From Takakia lepidozioides (taxonomy: Eukaryota; Streptophyta; Takakiopsida; Takakiales; Takakiaceae), in contig CM060732.1 of assembly GCA_030704615.1 (NCBI GenBank), positions 74,815,053 to 74,879,052 of the forward strand: a DNA stretch of 64,000 bases, in the 5' to 3' direction. The position numbers and the translations under genes are program-made. Below the pieces are notes generated by a model. That model was not told the origin of the DNA. It did not search any database and saw only the letters and a list, made by a program, of their open reading frames with translations. This document shows, piece after piece, positions 22,196-33,389 of this stretch; the first letter of the stretch is position 1; each line of letters opens with the position of its first letter.

Positions 22196-22447
22196 TGATG
22201 TGGATTTGCCACCAGCACCAGGTGGTATGCTGGATGTTACTGAAGGTGCGTTAAACAAGGCAAACACCAGCATTGACCACTGCTTCAATGACCTACATGC
22301 CATCGAAGTTGAGGTAACCTTTGATGTGTTGGGTCGATTATGTGGGTAATATGAAGATCAAACAGAAGGATCTATTTTGGCTCTTTTGATCAGATTTCCA
22401 TGTTGATGATGCTCTTTGATCGTCATGTTGATTTAAAGCATGAGCTG
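22196..22447 (+). other. Possible two small exons of an unidentified gene
   Basis: A coding-like stretch ending at 22313 (...NDLHAIEVE, then GTAACC) and a 54-bp stretch after an acceptor (22394-22447, ISMLMMLFDRHVDLKHEL, then GTAGTG) are in the same phase and read well when joined. There is no clear first exon and no family match. It could be a captured host gene fragment. Confidence 0.25.
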
Positions 22448-24105
22448 GTAGTGGGATGCAGCCATGCTGTCAGCGAAGGACTCAGTACAGCGGACTTTTC
22501 CAGGGAGAAGGTGTGTTGGTTTGCATTGTTAGAGGAAAGGGTCGACGGAAAATGATTGCCTGGTCTCTTGAAGGTGGTACTACAGTTCTTAGTCTCCTGT
22601 TTTTTATCTACAGCTGGGGTTTGTGGACTTTATGTGGTGTCACCACCTCCTGGACACGGTTACCAGAAGTTTGTAATGCAAGTCTGGTGTATATCGCCCA
22701 GCCTCAATCCATCTCCTTACTTTCTTTGATTGGAGGACCACATTGTGGCCACCAGGGTGCTGGCCACACATTGGTTGCAAACCCATTTGCCTCTTCGAGA
22801 ACCAGACCATGGGAGATCGCTGTCTGAATACCTTAATTCTGGTGCTCGGCTTTGCATTCGAGCTCCTTGTGTATCTTATGTTCTTATGTTCAGTTGATGC
22901 ATCTGATGGGCTTCACCATATGTAGAGATGATGCATTCTATTTTGCCAATTTGTGCAACGTTTAACAATGTCACTGATTGGGTCAGGTGGCCTGTATGGA
23001 GTGAAATTACTATGATGTCTACATAGGGCTGACGTCTCGGAAATTTCGAATGAGGTTGAACAGGCAAGGTTGCAGATGCTGCACTCAAGTGGTGTTTTGT
23101 GTTTGTGATTTCTTCTTTCTGATCTGTTTTTCATGATTTCAAATTGTTTTTCAGAGCACTTTTTGGCCATTCTATCCGATCACCTTCGAAATGGTGGTTT
23201 GTAGTTTACTTTATGTTTCAAGGGTTCATACTCATGTTAAAATGTTCCTTGGGATCACCAACAACATAATTAAACCCTCTGATGTTGTTTCGGCAGTGGC
23301 CACTTCGTCCACGCCTATTTCTCCCTCCTCCTCCTCCGAAGAACAACATATGCTCTCAATGCCCTGTGGTCTGGGTCCCCCTCTCTTTGCTCCCTTCTGA
23401 AGCTTGTTCCTCAACAGGAAGAGAAGCGGCTGCCTCTCCTCTGTGCAATTGAAACACTGCCCTAAGCTGTCCTCCCCTCAAGGTCTAACAAGTTTCCTAC
23501 CAATCATTCCATTAAGGGTAGTGCATTCCCTTTCTTCTGCTAGCAGCTCTCCGTATACCTCAACACCAGGATCACCCATTGGTAGAGACGAGGAATGGAC
23601 GGCAGCCGTCTAGGGAAGTGCTCTTGAAGGTTTAGGAGAGATCTTGCAATTTCAATTGTGAAGTTCATTGTTCATCTTGCCAACACGGCAAGTGATTACA
23701 TCTCTCTCTATGCCGGATGCCTCCAGCTTGCTCTGCACCTAAAACATCTCCGCACCTAAAACGTTTTGTGTTTGTGTTATAGTAACGTCGATTGACGGTA
23801 TGTGAAATCCTTTTGTGGAGGGATGCTACATGTATACGTAACCACGAATCCACATGTTATATGGTCCACATGTGCAATGCCCACATGTCCATGTGCTGCA
23901 ATGCCCACTTGCTATCATGTCCCCTCGCAGTGATTTTTGGACACGTCTCCTTTACAATCCACATAATTGTCGCTGCCATTTGAATTGTGGACGGCACCAT
24001 AAGTGAGTGCGAAGGATGTGGCCTGCACTTCCTGGCATTTAGATGTGCAGAATGGCATTGGATATGTAAAAATCAGGTGTGGAGTATTCTGTCGCTCTTA
24101 AGACT
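22448..24105. other. Region with no supported gene
   Basis: Short open frames occur on both strands but none has a recognised domain or consistent splice structure. A Ser/Pro-rich frame at 23270-23610 is the only coding-like piece. Repeated CACATG motifs occur near 23850-23920. Confidence 0.35.
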
Positions 24106-24111
24106 AATTCT

Positions 24112-24338
24112 CAGTCAGTAGCTCAGTTGGTAAAGTGCACTGAGTGCCACCCAGATGATTTTGGGGTCAAATCCTGCTACTTGAGGGGTGTGGTGCGCTC
24201 TTCTCCCCCTTCCCTGCGCAGCATGGGAAAGCCTGCGCGGGCAAGGTTATTGTGAAAGAGGTTATTTTCTCCTCTCACTATTAAGGGGCCTGATTGTGAG
24301 CTGTCGCTCCCAGGTGTTTCCCTATAAAATAAATAAAT
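24112..24338 (+). mobile_element. tRNA-derived SINE with target-site duplication
   Basis: The head carries a pol III A box (TAGCTCAGTTGG, 24119-24130) and a B box (GGTCAAATCC, 24165-24174) at tRNA-like spacing. A body and an (AAAT)n tail follow. AATTCT flanks it on both sides (24106-24111 and 24339-24344). A related 3' part lies at about 34105-34196, sharing TTATTTTCTCCTCTCACTAT and the CGCTCC stretch. Confidence 0.8.
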
Positions 24339-24490
24339 AATTCTTAGGTCGAATCAGCCACCCAAGGTGTACTCCCGAATCGGCTTGGATGGCCGATTAT
24401 GCACCCAGGATGGCAGAGTATGCAACTACCCAGGTAATGTTATCAGCCATCACCCCATCCCTCATCCCTGAAGCTCACCCTGGTTTGTAT

Positions 24491-24616
24491 CCTCCACGAA
24501 TATGGGCAATCAATATGGGATAATTCAACCCCAATCAGTTTGCGCCAGGGTAGCCTCCACGAATATGGGCAATCAATATGGGATAATTCAACCCCAATCA
24601 GTTTGCCCCAGGGTAG
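24491..24616 (+). repeat. 63-bp tandem duplication
   Basis: Two adjacent copies begin CCTCCACGAATATGGGCAAT at 24491 and 24554. By eye they differ at a single base (TGCGCC against TGCCCC). Confidence 0.9.
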
Positions 24617-25442
24617 CGGCGAGAATACTCCACAACCTGCTTTTTACACCGGTGAAGGGGCCGGGTAGGGCCGACTCTGCCCTCTCGCCCAGTGCCACTT
24701 ACAAGGCAGAATCAGTCCTACCGGCCGTTTTCTAGTGCATACGACTAGTACATCTAACGGTAGGATCGACAATCTAATCTTGGTTCAATGGGATGGGCGG
24801 TTTGTTAACGGAAGAATACAATGAATGTACATGCCAGCCGAAAATTCCGGTTCTGATGTGAAAATAATAGTGTGCACTCAATTTCAAGCACCAAACCTAG
24901 AAAATCGTAACATAGACATGACTTTTTTCATTGAGAGGCTGCAGCCATTTGCAATGTCATCATGGTTCGGCGCATGGCCTTTCCAATGTCAGAATACCGC
25001 AACATTCTCTGAGAGCATATGTCAATTCAATGTATCTATCCATGTAATCTTCATTATATACTTGTTCTTGACATGCACACATGCTGTGCATAGCAACGTC
25101 ATTCCATGGTCTTGTCCTCCTCACATCAGAGTGTGCACTATTTGTTTCTTCTGCCTCCTTGCCTCCCACTACAACACACCATGGTTTTCACGATGATCAG
25201 AGCTTCACTATAGGCATCACTATTGACATTTCTCACTATATCTGTTACTATGTAGTTGAAAAGTGCAACCAGGGCATGTGAGTAGTGACGCATTTCACTA
25301 CCACTAGCAAATGTTTCACTACATAGTTAGTTCGTCTGACATCCTAATTCAAAATATGACATATGTAATTTATAATATATATTATTCATATTTATTTGTC
25401 ATTAACTAATAGTGAAATGTTTTACTATAACCGCTGACAAAA
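24617..25442. other. Non-coding; TTCACTAC-rich part of an older element
   Basis: No gene is seen. From about 25200 the motifs TTTCACTAC and TAGTGAAAT recur. A segment TAGTGAAATGTTTTACTATAACC (25411 on) is echoed beyond the next two insertions at 26213 on. This suggests subterminal repeats of an older DNA transposon now split by the MULE-like and Harbinger elements. Confidence 0.4.
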
Positions 25443-25453
25443 CCAAGACAATG

Positions 25454-26103
25454 GAAGATAATAGGAATAATGTAAGAACTTAATGCACACGTGCAAACAC
25501 TGACAAGATGGTACGCCGGTTTCTGGCATGTCAAATCTTCCCCACCCTCTCTTGAGAGTGACATGGAACCAAGGAGTGTCAACTCCAGTTGGGGTTACAT
25601 TGGGTTACACGACGAGGTGTGTAACTCCACTTGGGGTTACATCGGGTTACACGACGAGGTGTGTAACTCCACTCGGGATTACAGAGAATGGAGTAATGGA
25701 GTATAACTCCAGTCGGTGTAACCCACACTTGGTCTTGAAATTTGACTAAGTCCAATTTAGTTAGTTATAAAATGGACTAACCAGAGTTACATGAGAAACC
25801 GAGGTTACATAGGGTTACACCGATTGGAGGGTTACACCACCGGGGTTACACTACAAGCGCCTCCCAACAAGAATTGAACCCTACACCTCGCCGCCTGCAA
25901 CCCTATCACCTTACCATCATGCTACCCACCACAGCTTGCAACCCACTTCGATTTTTAAGTATTCAGTAGTGAAACCGAGGTAAGAGGGGGTGGGGAGGAT
26001 TTGATAGGGGCCCCGCCAGAGGAGCCCAAGCCGCCGGAATTCGGCGAAAGTACCGTCAAAATACACGCGTCCATTAAGTTCTTACATTATTCATATTGTC
26101 TTC
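25454..26103. mobile_element. Non-autonomous MULE-like element, 650 bp
   Basis: The inverted ends share the form GAAGA(T/C)AATA(G/T)GAATAATG followed by TAAGAACTTAATG. CCAAGACAATG, 11 bp, is repeated directly on both sides (25443-25453 and 26104-26114), a length in the Mutator range. The interior has GGGTTACA/TGTAACCC-type repeats and no transposase. The same left end occurs at 56963, where a much longer element begins. Confidence 0.82.
25858..25935 (-). other. tRNA-like A/B-box segment inside the MULE-like element
   Basis: On the minus strand GTAGCATGATGGTAAG (A-box-like) is followed after a tRNA-like distance by GGGTTCAATTC (B-box-like). It may be a SINE head or a tRNA relic carried in the element. 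Confidence 0.4.
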
Positions 26104-27226
26104 CCAAGACAATGGTATGGTATTTCACTTTCATTATCGAATGTTTGTCTACTTGATTTCTTTAGGATACGTTGTCATTGACAGCTGTACCTATGAAAAA
26201 ATATATAACTAGTAGTGGAATATCTTACTATAACCTATGACACAACTAGGATAAGGCCCCGGCCGCACCTGCCGGTTAGCTAGCAGGCCACTAGCCGCAG
26301 CTAGCGCGCCGGCTAGCTAGCAGGTCTGGCAGGAACCTCGACGGCGGCCGCACCTGGCTACTAACAAACCGTCGCGCGACAGTTTGTTAGCAGGAGCGCA
26401 AAAAAAAATAAAAATCGGGTTGCCCGCCCGTCTTCCCGCGGCTATGGTGGACGGAGCCCGTGGGAGTGCTTGACGACCCAGGCCCTGCCGCGTTCAGACT
26501 GCTGTTCCAGTGGAAGGTCAGTTTGAGATACTTGTGCTATCTTTTGTCAGTGACAAGCGATCACCAACTGCGAAAGGCTGCAGGGAAGAGGGAGCTGTGG
26601 TGCTTGGTTCCTGTAGAGTTCACAACGATTTGATGCTAGAAGACAGCAAAAGGCCTTCCTGAGTCACAAAGGTGAGATTTTTTTCTGGAATTGCTCCATG
26701 CAGGTTTCTCCCTGTTTTGACAGGCATGCTTGGCTGGTCGATCCCTTTTGAAATGTCTTTCAATGTCTGATGATGCTTAAACATCATCAATGCCTCGACC
26801 TTTTGGTCTTGAAGAGCCTGTTCAAGTTTATGTGTCCAGTGGAGGGAACACAATGATATTGCACAAGCTCCTTCTGGCCCACCAGCTGCTGCACACAAGC
26901 CCTTTGCAGAAGAGACTGTTTTACAGACAACTCTGATCTGTCCAAACTCTACGTTTTATCCATTGCGTTTGTTCAAATAGTTGGAGGGCCTCCCTACCAC
27001 ACCCATGCTGAGCATAGCCTGCAATAATGATACTCCATGAGACTACATTTTCATTTACATTTTCATGCTCCATACTGTGGATCAAGCTAAGTTAGTGATG
27101 TATGATATCCATCTTGAGATGTGTTCTCAAGCATTGGAATGCTCATATCTACAGGGTTCATTGTCAAAGTTGGAGTCATAGAAGATGCCAATCTAAATAA
27201 TGCCCTAGTAGAGGTGTTGCTGGTTC

Positions 27227-28528
27227 TTGAGTTCAGACTTCAATATGACAAACGAATTGGCTATTGCCATGGGAGAGATTCTTGTCTTTATACAGTTCAT
27301 GCTCGATCAGGCTCCAGAGTTGTTTGGGATGAGACGCCCACAAGAGGCACGACCGACTCTGCTTCGTCATGATATTGACCTAGCCAAGGAGGACGATCCA
27401 GATATGTTACTCCTTGCATGTAGGAGTTTTTTGCAGCGCCAGTTCTGGACCATTAGGAACTACAAGCCGAGAGGTGGTGTGTCTTCAGGGATGTGGGTCA
27501 AGCACAGATCGAGAGCTTGGTTTGAGGACTTTCTTTTGCAATATGATGACGAGAGATGGCTGCAGATTATGAAGATGAGTGCAGGCACATTCGATTGGTT
27601 GTGCAATGCCCTTGCACCGGTTATACAGATGCAGGATACTAGGTACCGGAGGAGCTTACCTATACCGATGAGAGTAGGGGCAGTGCTTTATAAACTACTG
27701 TGGGCAGCCACAACAATAGAAATTACCGAGGCTTTTGGAATTGGTTGTTCAACTCTGTATGAGCTTTTGCGACAAGTGGTCCCTGCCATTATCTCTGTCC
27801 TGGGTCACCACCTGCAGTGGCAAGGAGGTGAGACTCTCAAGAAATCGATGCTTGAAAACGAGAAGAGATCAAGGATTCCGAATGTTGTTGGTGCAATTGA
27901 TTGTACATAGATCAGAATCAAGGCCCCCAACAATGACAGCAAATTTGATTACAGGAACAGAAATGGTTACTATTCAATGGTTCTACAAGGGGTCGTGGAT
28001 CCAGATGCAAAGTTTGTAGATATCTATGTTGGAGAGCCCGGCAGTATGAACGACTCTAGGGTGTTACGGAACTCCCCCCTTTTCTATCCTGCGTCACAGG
28101 GCACTCTTTTGCGTGGTGAGAATATCATTCTTGACAATGGACACGAGATCCCATCACTCCTTATTGGTGATGCAGTCTACCCTGCCCTCCCCTAGCTCAT
28201 CCCTAGTTACAAAAGAGCTCCCAATGCTCCAGTCCTCTCTAGAGCCAAAACCGTCTTCAATCACCAATTGTCAAAGGCAAGAATTTTCTTGGAGATTGCC
28301 TTTGGTCGAATGAAAGGTACCTTCAAAGAGGTGGGTTGGAGGAGCAAACTCGACATTGATTTCTTGCCCCAGGTTATTCATGCCTGCTGCATCCTATATA
28401 ATCTTTTGGTTGATTTCAAGGAAGTTGACTTCGAGGGCATCTACAATGAGATGGATGCCAAGAGATCTATGCTCACACCAAAAGTTGTGTCACTGTTAAC
28501 GGACAGAAGTCCAACTTCTTTGACATAG
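27227..28528 (+). pseudogene. Harbinger DDE transposase, two in-frame TAG stops
   Basis: One continuous frame carries the Harbinger nuclease (DDE_Tnp_4) signature. It has a helix-turn-helix-like stretch (ATTIEITEAFGIGCSTLYELL), GAIDCT with the first catalytic Asp, LIGDAVYP with the second and EIAFGRMKG with the Glu. The triad is intact but TAG occurs at 27908, right after GAIDCT, and at 28193, after YPALP. Many relatives have a normal residue at both places. The C-terminus runs to 'HACCILYNLLVDF', a normal family ending, and then meets LINE sequence near 28505. The protein is therefore inactive as written. Confidence 0.85.
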
Positions 28529-29580
28529 ACCAAGGTGTAGCTCAAGGATGTACTCTCTCCCCTCTGCTCTTCAATGTTTTCATCAATCAACTCCTCGAGG
28601 ATGTGGAAAATGAAGGATTTGGGTTAAGGGTGGGTGATACCACCATGCCAGCCCTTATGTTTGCGGATGACTTTGCAGGCATAGGGGAGACTCCAACCAA
28701 TCTCCAGGAGTTGATTGATTGCGCGAAGAGATACTTTGATCTTTGGGGGCTAGAGGCTAATGTCAGCAAATGTGCAGTGGTAGCATTCAACGACAGAGGA
28801 GAGGGAGGAAGTGATCTTAAGTGGCAGTGGGGTAGCCGAGAGATCCCGGTCATCCAAGATGTCCACCCCCATGTCACTGACTGGAAACAAGTTCAGGGAA
28901 GTTCTCTGCCTAACTTCATTTTCATCAGACAATCTCATGGCAACAGACATGGCTTCAGACACTACAGCCTCTAAGTCAGATTTATCCAGCAGGGTCAAGG
29001 CTTGCGGATCCAATCATCCGCAAACATAAGGGCTGGTTTCCAGTCAGTGACATGGGGGAGGACATCTTGGATGACCTCAAGGGTCTACCCACTCTCGGCA
29101 CTAGACTGAAATTTAAACTCGGGGCAGGAAGCCTACCTTTGAACAACAAACAGAAGCAGAGAGGAAAGGGAGAGTGCAAGTGCCCGCTGTGTGGGCAATC
29201 TAAAGACAGTATTTACTTTCTGATACACTGTCCGGGATTCTCTCACCAAGGAGACGCTCTCTTCAATTCTATCAAGGGAATTGTGCCTGTACCCCTGTTT
29301 ACCAACTTTGAAAGTCTCGAGGCTGAGCCAAAAGCCCAGGCCCTCCTGAGGCCTAGTTTTTGGGCAAATCACACACAGCAGATTGATGCTTGTGTGAAGG
29401 GTTTTCTAGAGGATATCTAGAAAACCCGGATTAATTCCTTATATGATGGTAAGTCTTACTACCAACGTCAGCCCCTGACGGAGGTAGGTTCTGTTCCTTT
29501 TGTTCCCACTCAAACTAGGCGCGGGGTCAATGGCCACAAGGCTACGGCAAACAACGTCTTATGAGTACAATCTGTTTTGG
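28505..29580 (+). mobile_element. LINE fragment with an internal inversion
   Basis: The plus strand first encodes part of a reverse transcriptase: QGVAQGCTLSPLLFNVF, then ALMFADDFAG with the catalytic FADD and 'GLEANVSKC'. A segment at about 29012-28850 encodes the next LINE part on the minus strand ('LTLLDKSDLEAVVS', 'AMRLSDENEVRQ'). The plus strand then resumes at about 29040 with GEDILDDLKGLPTLGTRLK and the CPLCGQ...HCPGFSHQ zinc-binding end. A TAG at 29418 replaces the Trp codon found in the 45.5-kb copy. The fragment sits against the 3' end of the Harbinger transposase frame. Confidence 0.75.
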
Positions 29581-30482
29581 CAAGTTTGGACCTCATCAGT
29601 TTTTAAGTCAATCACACCATCCCTGGACATTTCACTATCTGCTATCGTTCTTGGCTTGGATGTTTGCTTCAGATATTGTAAGCCAGCCACTAAGTAGACC
29701 CAACAATGATGTTCATTGTCATTTAACCCACTTTAATGGCAAAGTGACAATAAATCAATACAACCGGACAACCACCTGTACATATACAACATGGCAATTG
29801 ACCCAACACCTCTCAAACAGAAGAAACCAACAACAAGCCTAGCCAACAGCTGCCCAAAGACTGAGCGTGGATCAATTCCTCAATTCAAGCCTGATGCCAA
29901 TAGTGGAGACCACAAGAACAACAGGAGGGAAGCCCATTGCACCAGCCACAAAGCACTCCATGTGGAAAGCACAAAGCACTATGTAAATGGCACTCACTGA
30001 ATTGCGAACGAGTTGCATTGACTGAGCTGCGGTCGCCGGTGACTTGCTCGCGCCCGCCCCGCGCTCCTTGCTGTGCAGTCACCCACCCCATGAATACACA
30101 AACAACCAAAAACAAAACACAAAACAAGAAAGAACAAGAATAGAAGGAGATGGATTGAGAGAGATGATGAAAGAGAGGGAGGCAGAGAGAGAGGGAAGAG
30201 GGGCAGGGAGGGAGAAAGGGAGAGATCGCAGGGAAGGGGAGTCGCTGCATACCTCTGTTGCGCGCAAGATCGACTGCCCGATTTTTAGTCGGTGACCGCG
30301 ATTTACCACCTTGGGGGAGGACGTGCTAAATTTCGGAGGAACCCCTACGTCAGCTTTAACAGCAGCTAGGAGCCCGCTAACTAGCGGGGGTTGTAACGGG
30401 CAAGTGCGGCCGTCACCACGCCGTTAACGGCTGGTAGCTAGCTTAGCAAGCCGCTTAGCAGCCAGGTGCGGCCGGGGCGTAA

Positions 30483-31400
30483 GGCCGGTATAATATTTCA
30501 CTATCACTATCATCCTCATTACCCTCATCATCTGTAATATCCACCGTGGTCTTTGTCTGATGATCCGGAGTCGAGTGTGGAGATGGATCACCGCCAGTGG
30601 GAATAATAAGAATGGAACTGCAAGGAAGAGGATGAGGGGGACTCTCATAAAGAGGGTCGGTCTCCTGAGGAGGAGAACCAAGAACAAGAGTATGAGGGAA
30701 ACTCTGAGGAACATGAGGAAGAGGGTTGTTTTCCTCTGGATAAGGACCAAGAAGACTTGAAAAAATAAATAAATAAATAAAATAAAAATCCTTTGAAGTA
30801 AGAGGGTCGGGTGTCTGAATTGTTGTGTCAGCAGTGTCAATGCCAATACTCATGGCGTGCCCATCTGGATCTCCATCACCATGATCCGGATGATCATCAT
30901 CTGACAAAGAAAAACTACCATCGCTCCCATGAGAAACTGACAAACATTTCATATGCATGTAGGCCTTTACTGTCTTTCTTGTGTTTTCCTCTCTTGCACC
31001 CTCAATTAGTCTCCATTTGGTCGTAGCCTTGGAAACACGGGCTTCCATCTTTGTCTTGTTCATACCTGCAACAATATTTCAATACTTTTAGTATTGAACT
31101 TCAAATCAATGGGTACATACATAGATAATATCTACTACACTTTGTTGATACACATAAATAAATAAATAACATTCAAATATGGATATACCTCTAACGTTTT
31201 TTCTCGTGTTGATGGTATTCAAAGGAAAGTTGCAATGCTTATGTGCGGTAGTCAAAGTTGTCGTCCCATGCATGTTTATTCCAAGCATTTTGCATCTATC
31301 GTTGCAAGGTTTTGGGACTTCTTCAATTTCTTGAAGAGATCCATCATGTAAGCTTGATTCTGGACTTCCCTCGACACTCGAATTTTGTTGAACCTACATA
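30483..31400 (-). pseudogene. Minus-strand remnant of an accessory gene of an older CACTA element
   Basis: Two blocks read well on the minus strand. 31395-31200 has a Ser/Glu-rich start and 'CKMLGINMHGTTTLTTAHKHC'. 31063-30480 starts with basic KATTKWRLIEGAREENTRKT and goes on to an acidic and Pro-rich tail ending where the Harbinger element is inserted. The lengths and composition suit a TNPA-like accessory protein, but no domain is certain. It lies on the same strand as the DUF4216 fragment at 33390-34016. Confidence 0.35.
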
Positions 31401-32393
31401 GGCACAACCACCACAAAATGATTCATATTTTGATTCAATGACATTGGTTCATTGATTTGATGCCTTTAGAAGCTTACACATAAGCTTTGTTAATCTAATA
31501 TGAATTCTACCAACATTCTATAGCCACATGAAGAGCAAAATAATGAAGTGGAGTGGAATGGCATATGACATACCTCAAAATGTTCATAAAATGATGAATT
31601 TTGAAGTGATTCTCTCCAGCTTGTGTCACGGGGTAGGGGAGGGGGGTAGGGGCGGGTAGGGCGGGGGTGTGATTCGGTTGCTGGTGGGGCCACCAAGAGT
31701 CCGAGCCTAGGTAGGCTGGGGCGGAGGCTGGCAAGGTGTTGGCGGGCCTGTGCCATGGATTTGAGGTTTTGCCACTTTGATCCCAAGGAAATTCGCCATT
31801 TGGCTCGTGAAGGGGGGTGGGGGGGGGGGGGGGGGCACACGTGCCCCAGGCATGTGGGGCCTCAGAGTGGTGTAGGTGGGGGGACAAGGGAGCCACCGTC
31901 ATTACGACGTGGCTACCGAAAATTCGCGGGCCTTCTCCACAGCGCCCTGCAGTCTATCTCATTTAACCACTCAAGGAGAAGGAAACCAACATACTATGGC
32001 CATGTCAACAAGCCTCCGCAGTGAACAAAATTATCAAAATGCAACTGCATTCAAGAGATAAAGACCTAAACACAAATACATAGTGACAATGAGGAGACTA
32101 CAGGAAGGAGAACTGCCATTAAACCATAATCTAGAAGCACCAAAGAGTAGGATCAAGTAAAGAGTTCCATCCCATACCCTCGTGGATTACAAATCAGCTC
32201 ATGAACCATGTGACAGATCTGATAAGAATCACCTACTGAATCAAGCACTCTTCCCATACTTTTAAGGGCTACCAGGTTTGCACACGCATTGGGCTATGTG
32301 GTTGGGCTGCACTTGAAAAGCCTATGTGTCCCTTGCCCCGGCCCTGGTGTTCATATCACCTAATCATTAACCCCCCAGGCTACAACCATATTG
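31401..32393. other. Non-coding stretch
   Basis: Apart from the G-rich tracts noted separately, no gene or repeat structure is seen. Confidence 0.35.
31626..31835 (+). repeat. G-rich tracts (G-quadruplex-prone)
   Basis: Two dense G tracts (about 31629-31672 and 31812-31834, the latter almost pure G) have many runs of three or more G. Both strands show Pro/Gly-rich artefactual frames across them. Confidence 0.7.
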
Positions 32394-32397
32394 TTAA

Positions 32398-33112
32398 CCC
32401 CTAAAGGACGAGCTAACTTTTGGGAGTTTTCCCAAAAAGTGGGCCATACCCTCCATTGTTGAGCTGTAACTTCCTACCCCCTTACATCCAGCTGGATGGA
32501 CCGTTCCATTTCATCCCTACCTACTACATGAAGGTCCTCAGGAAATTGTAGCACTTTTGACCGTTCCATTTAGTAGATTATAACAAAAGAAAATTGGCCA
32601 AGTTGACACCATGAACAAAAAAAAAGAGGAAAATTTGCTTTGACCATGCAAGTTTGGTGATTTTACATTTTTTTTTCTTGAAGAAATGGCCTCCAGACTC
32701 CGGATAAGGGGCAACCAACATGTCATCTCCCAGAATCTCAGACCAAAATGCCAAAAAATATGGGGGGGGCTGCTTTTGGTGTGAAATCTTGGGGGGTAAA
32801 TTATCTTGTTTTGGCTTCTTTCCCAAGTACACCCCTGAGGTGACCTTTTTTTTCCAATTCCTTTGGTAAGTAAGTGCACAGTAACATTTCATGTGCCTTG
32901 TCCAAAATTCTTGGCATTATGATAAATTTTCAGCTCTAGATGTTATCTTGAACATTGCCCATTTGACTGCCACATAGGCAGGTCAATGGTGCTCTAACAC
33001 TGGATTTCCTGAAACCCTGGCACTTTGCAAAATTCTAGGGAGCAGAGCTTTTATGTTTTTTTGGCGCTGTAAATTCCCACGTGTGCTCCTTTGTCGCGTC
33101 GTCCTTTAGGGG
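32398..33112. mobile_element. Non-autonomous piggyBac-like element, 715 bp
   Basis: The ends are perfect 14-bp inverted repeats, CCCCTAAAGGACGA, directly flanked by TTAA on both sides (32394-32397 and 33113-33116). TTAA duplication and CCC-starting ends are the marks of piggyBac-like elements. The interior has no transposase and no long open frame. Because TTAA is itself palindromic, it could instead be part of a longer inverted end. Confidence 0.6.
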
Positions 33113-33389
33113 TTAAGTACTCCCTTTACATTTGCGTTGTATCAAACAAACTAATAAGTACATAAAAATTAACTAATACAACATCGAACAGAAAAGTACC
33201 TTAGTTTCTTCTAGGGGTCATCATCACTTGAAGACCCATGGTTTGAATCAGACATGTCATCTCTCTCTAATTCCTCCCTAGGAATTGGCAAGGGGGTGAG
33301 AGCAGCAGCGGCTTTAATCATCGTCATTGTGTGGCCCTCGTCAGTTTGCAAAGGTTCATGATCATCCTCGTCAACTATGTTGGAGCCTT

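Larger units (their letters stand above)
26255..30479 (+). mobile_element. PIF/Harbinger element, 4.2 kb, with TAA target duplication
   Basis: The left end begins GGCCCCGGCCGCACCTG and the right end on the minus strand begins CGCCCCGGCCGCACCTG. TAA lies on both sides (26252-26254 and 30480-30482), the 3-bp TWA-type duplication of the superfamily. Both ends continue with GCTAGC/TTAGC-rich subterminal sequence. A decayed Harbinger transposase lies inside, and a rearranged LINE fragment sits directly after it. No Myb/SANT-type second ORF was recognised. From 29600 to 30254 the interior is non-coding with a GA-rich purine tract (30145-30245). Confidence 0.85.

Noticed and set aside
24112-24180. 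Functional tRNA gene
   Set aside because: The A and B boxes are present but the sequence continues into a SINE body with an (AAAT)n tail and duplication, and no full cloverleaf is apparent.
14085-28195. Reassigned TAG codon (as in some algae)
   Set aside because: TGA stops also interrupt decayed elements, TAG ends the CSTF77 and tnp2 genes, and intact genes have no internal TAG. Mutation is simpler.
29885-30309. Coding frames across the GA-rich tract in the Harbinger element
   Set aside because: Low-complexity Arg/Glu or Ser/Pro/Leu translations on both strands come from the purine tract, with no domain.
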